64,000 nt of DNA from Oceanobacillus luteolus. Its GTDB lineage: Bacteria > Bacillota > Bacilli > Bacillales > Amphibacillaceae. Positions 62,360 through 64,000 of the stretch are shown one piece after another. Position 1 is the stretch's first letter; each line of letters begins with the position of its first letter. A program made the translations under genes and the position numbers. A model generated the notes under the pieces. It was given only the letters and a program-made list of their open reading frames with translations. It was not told where the DNA came from and did not search any database. Where the stretch lies: assembly GCF_023715655.1 (NCBI RefSeq), contig NZ_JAMBON010000005.1, forward strand, positions 1-64,000, written 5' to 3'.

Positions 62360-62635
62360 ATGGATGAGTGGACATATGACCTTGAGCAACGGGAAGCCTT
62401 TGAAAATGACAAGATAGAAAGATTTTATGGACACGTGGAATACGCACACAAACAGATGGTATTAAAACATAATGATATTTGTTACAGCACTTCTATTTTC
62501 ACAGAGGATGGGTACCATGAATCTGATAAAAGACTGTTTGAATTGTTGGCAAATACGTTTAAGACAGAAGAAGAAGGAGCTTATGACCCTATTTATTCCG
62601 GGGTCGGAGGCAAGAGGCTATCAAGGCGGAGATAA
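62360..62635 (+). pseudogene. hypothetical protein, possible gene remnant
   Basis: A 91-codon frame beginning MDEWTYDLEQREAFENDK, acidic and without membrane segments; not recognised. It has no clear ribosome binding site and the same frame stays open for at least 45 codons upstream. A truncated or decaying gene is more likely than a real short one. It borders the second 52-bp repeat array. Confidence 0.35.
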
Positions 62636-62694
62636 CCGTTCAAAACTGCGGGAATTGCAAATTACGAAGCTTGATATTTCTTCTAATTCAAGTT

Positions 62695-62902
62695 CCAGAG
62701 GGCACGTGAGAACCCCTTGCGTTACCCCTCACTTCTGAATCCTACTCCAGAGGGTACATGAGAATTTCTTACGTTACCCCTCACTTCTGAATCATGCTCC
62801 AGAGGGTACATGAGAACTTCTTACGTTACCCCTCACATAGAAATATTGTTCCAAAGGGAACGTGAAAACTCCTTGCTTACCTCTAACTCCAAAATTCTGT
62901 CC
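62695..62902. repeat. four tandem 52-bp hairpin repeats (array II)
   Basis: Units begin with CCA at 62695, 62747, 62799 and 62851 (exact 52-bp period), with a degenerate fifth start near 62902. Each carries CCAGAGGGTACATGAGAA, then TTCTTACGTTACCCCTCAC. GAGGGTA pairs with TACCC(C)TC and AGAA with TTCT, giving a hairpin per unit. It shares period, the CTCCA start, the AGAA block and hairpin design with array I at 186-393. No gene lies in 62636-62937. Confidence 0.85.
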
Positions 62903-62937
62903 CAGAAAAAGATCTGGCTCCAGAACATCATAAAATA

Positions 62938-63462
62938 TCAAACCAAAATCCCTGCCCTCTCCAATTCCCTGCAAGCTGCTTCAATCTTCTCTATTGAATC
63001 CGCTTCTAACGTATGAAGATGCAAACCTTCCGTTAACGATGATAAATGAGAGGCTTTTGGATCTTGCAGTTTTTCATAAAACAAGTCTACCTCTTTTCGA
63101 TTGCTCACCATGATCGAGGCTGTTAAGTCACCATATACCGGATGCTCCACACTCACATCCTTGACCGTAACGCCATGATCAACAATCATATACAACTCTT
63201 CTAGTGTTTGCTCTGGAGTATGTCGGACCACAATCGTCCGTCGTTGTACACTATCCTCGGCCTTCTCCCTTAAATAAACATATCCTTGACTCGTAGCGAT
63301 AATTGGTTCGTTTTTCGCTTTTAGGATGGAAACATCTTGAACAATAACTTGTCTGGAGACATTCGCTTTTTCAGCAAACTCTGAAGCTGTAATTGGTGTG
63401 GATGCACTTTCTAACGTTGTGATAATTAACTTTTGACGTTCTTGGGGCGACATTTTTTTCAT
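62938..63462 (-). CDS. niaR: NiaR (YrxA/NadR-type) niacin-responsive repressor of NAD synthesis
   Basis: A 174-residue regulator. The N-terminal helix-turn-helix ('PITASEFAEKANVSRQVIVQDVSILK') is followed by a 3H domain with three spaced His ('VVRHT', 'VDHGV', 'VEHPVYGDL', 'LHLHTLE') that binds metal and nicotinic acid. It represses de novo and salvage NAD genes. It is divergent from nadC with an operator candidate between them. Confidence 0.88.
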   Translation of the reverse strand: MKKMSPQERQKLIITTLESASTPITASEFAEKANVSRQVIVQDVSILKAKNEPIIATSQGYVYLREKAEDSVQRRTIVVRHTPEQTLEELYMIVDHGVTVKDVSVEHPVYGDLTASIMVSNRKEVDLFYEKLQDPKASHLSSLTEGLHLHTLEADSIEKIEAACRELERAGILV

Positions 63463-63551
63463 ATTTTTACACTTCCTTATGGTTATGCCATTCTAAAATT
63501 CTACCATGTGCATGTAAAATTTTACTTGATATAATATTAAATCTATGTAAA

Positions 63552-63569
63552 GATAGTTGTCAAGACATC
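63552..63569. promoter_or_regulatory. putative NiaR operator between niaR and nadC
   Basis: GATAGTTGTCAAGACATC is a partly palindromic sequence whose core reads TGTCTTGACA on the minus strand, close to the NiaR site described for Bacillus species. It is placed between the divergent starts at 63462 and 63650. Confidence 0.5.
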
Positions 63570-63649
63570 TAAATATACACCCAAATAAACACCCATGATT
63601 TCATTGTGAAAAACTTCACAACTAACTCGATTTATAAGGAGATATAAAG

Positions 63650-64000
63650 ATGAATCAACTAAAGTTAAAGAAAATGCTAGAATCATTTTTACTAGAAGAT
63701 ATTGGTGATAATGACTTAACAAGCAACTCTATCTTTCCTATCGAACAACAAGGTAAAGGGATTTTCATTTCGAAAGAGGATGGAATTATTGCAGGACTTG
63801 AAATCATCCAAGCTGCTTATCATTTGCTCGATCCACAAATCGAAGTTAAATTGCATTTTGCTGATGGAGATAGGGTCAATCAAGGAGATACGATTGCGGA
63901 AGCTTTTGGTCCAGTAAGACCTATCCTGACAGGCGAACGTGTCATTTTAAATTTACTCCAGCGGATGAGTGGAATCGCCACATTAACGAAAACATGTGTA
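63650..64000 (+). CDS. nadC: quinolinate phosphoribosyltransferase, N-terminal part (runs off window)
   Basis: The first 117 codons are present: 'MNQLKLKKMLESFLLEDIGDNDLTSNSIF', 'GIIAGLEIIQAAYHLLD' and 'ILTGERVILNLLQRMSGIATLTKTCV'. These are the NadC N-terminal domain and the start of the barrel. The enzyme converts quinolinate and PRPP to nicotinate mononucleotide. AAGGAGATATAAAG precedes the ATG. Position opposite niaR fits the Bacillus NAD regulon. Confidence 0.95.
   Translation, partial: MNQLKLKKMLESFLLEDIGDNDLTSNSIFPIEQQGKGIFISKEDGIIAGLEIIQAAYHLLDPQIEVKLHFADGDRVNQGDTIAEAFGPVRPILTGERVILNLLQRMSGIATLTKTCV

Noticed and set aside
62695-62902. CRISPR array
   Set aside because: Same reasons as for array I: no spacers of constant length between identical repeats and no cas genes.

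Overview
The window is low-G+C DNA with Bacillus-type ribosome binding sites (GGAGG, often with TTG or GTG starts), sigma-A promoters, a LacI/CcpA-like operator style, NiaR-nadC and an MsmX-type sugar ATPase. It looks like a chromosomal segment of a Bacillaceae species in the Oceanobacillus/Virgibacillus/Lentibacillus range. The species cannot be fixed from the sequence alone.

Layout. 0-0.4 kb: the 5' end of an IS256-type transposase, a hairpin and four 52-bp tandem repeats. 0.4-8.6 kb: a membrane-tethered SF2 helicase, an SRPBCC protein, glpK-glpF, a zinc formaldehyde/alcohol dehydrogenase and a GyrI-like protein. 8.6-33.1 kb: a large purine catabolism region, nearly all on the minus strand. 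It holds an RraA-like protein, two adenine deaminases, two NCS2/AzgA-type permeases, a complete xanthine dehydrogenase set and a bacterial microcompartment (BMC) gene set. Between the enzymes lie three hexamer shell proteins, one pentamer protein, one divergent double-BMC-domain protein and one flavoprotein-like accessory protein. The enzymes are a hydantoinase-type amidohydrolase, a cysteine amidohydrolase, UbiX and UbiD, an ATZ/TRZ-type deaminase, a cyclase-family hydrolase, a DUF1989 protein and an M20 deacylase. 33.5-38.5 kb: an MpsC-like protein, an M20 amidohydrolase divergent from a YfcC-type carrier, a TM2 protein and a PucR/CdaR-type regulator. 38.6-49.5 kb: a sugar ABC importer with two Gfo/Idh oxidoreductases, ThuA, a sugar isomerase-like protein, an SDR, a LacI regulator and a divergent MsmX ATPase. 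49.5-57.2 kb: a complete homologue set of the uncharacterised E. coli yhfSTUVWXYZ cluster. 57.4-64 kb: threonine dehydratase, an arginase-family protein, a penicillin acylase-type hydrolase, a second array of four 52-bp repeats, NiaR and the start of nadC.

Main inference. The BMC operon carries a candidate for each step of the oxygen-independent, hydrolytic purine route known from purine-fermenting clostridia. The proposed order is adenine, hypoxanthine, xanthine, 4-ureido-5-imidazolecarboxylate, 4-amino-5-imidazolecarboxylate, 4-aminoimidazole, 4-imidazolone, formiminoglycine, then glycine. No uricase, HIU hydrolase or OHCU decarboxylase is present. The prFMN pair UbiD/UbiX is the natural candidate for the imidazolecarboxylate decarboxylase. 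The shell would confine the labile aminoimidazole/imidazolone intermediates.

Regulation. Three copies of the same structured leader RNA lie upstream of the hydantoinase/BMC operon, the adjacent NCS2 permease and the AzgA-like permease. In each, an outer stem (GCGG.../...CCGC) shares its 3' strand with an intrinsic terminator. This is the layout of a transcriptional ON switch, perhaps an undescribed purine-related riboswitch or protein-binding antiterminator. No dedicated DNA-binding regulator for this region is seen inside the purine block.
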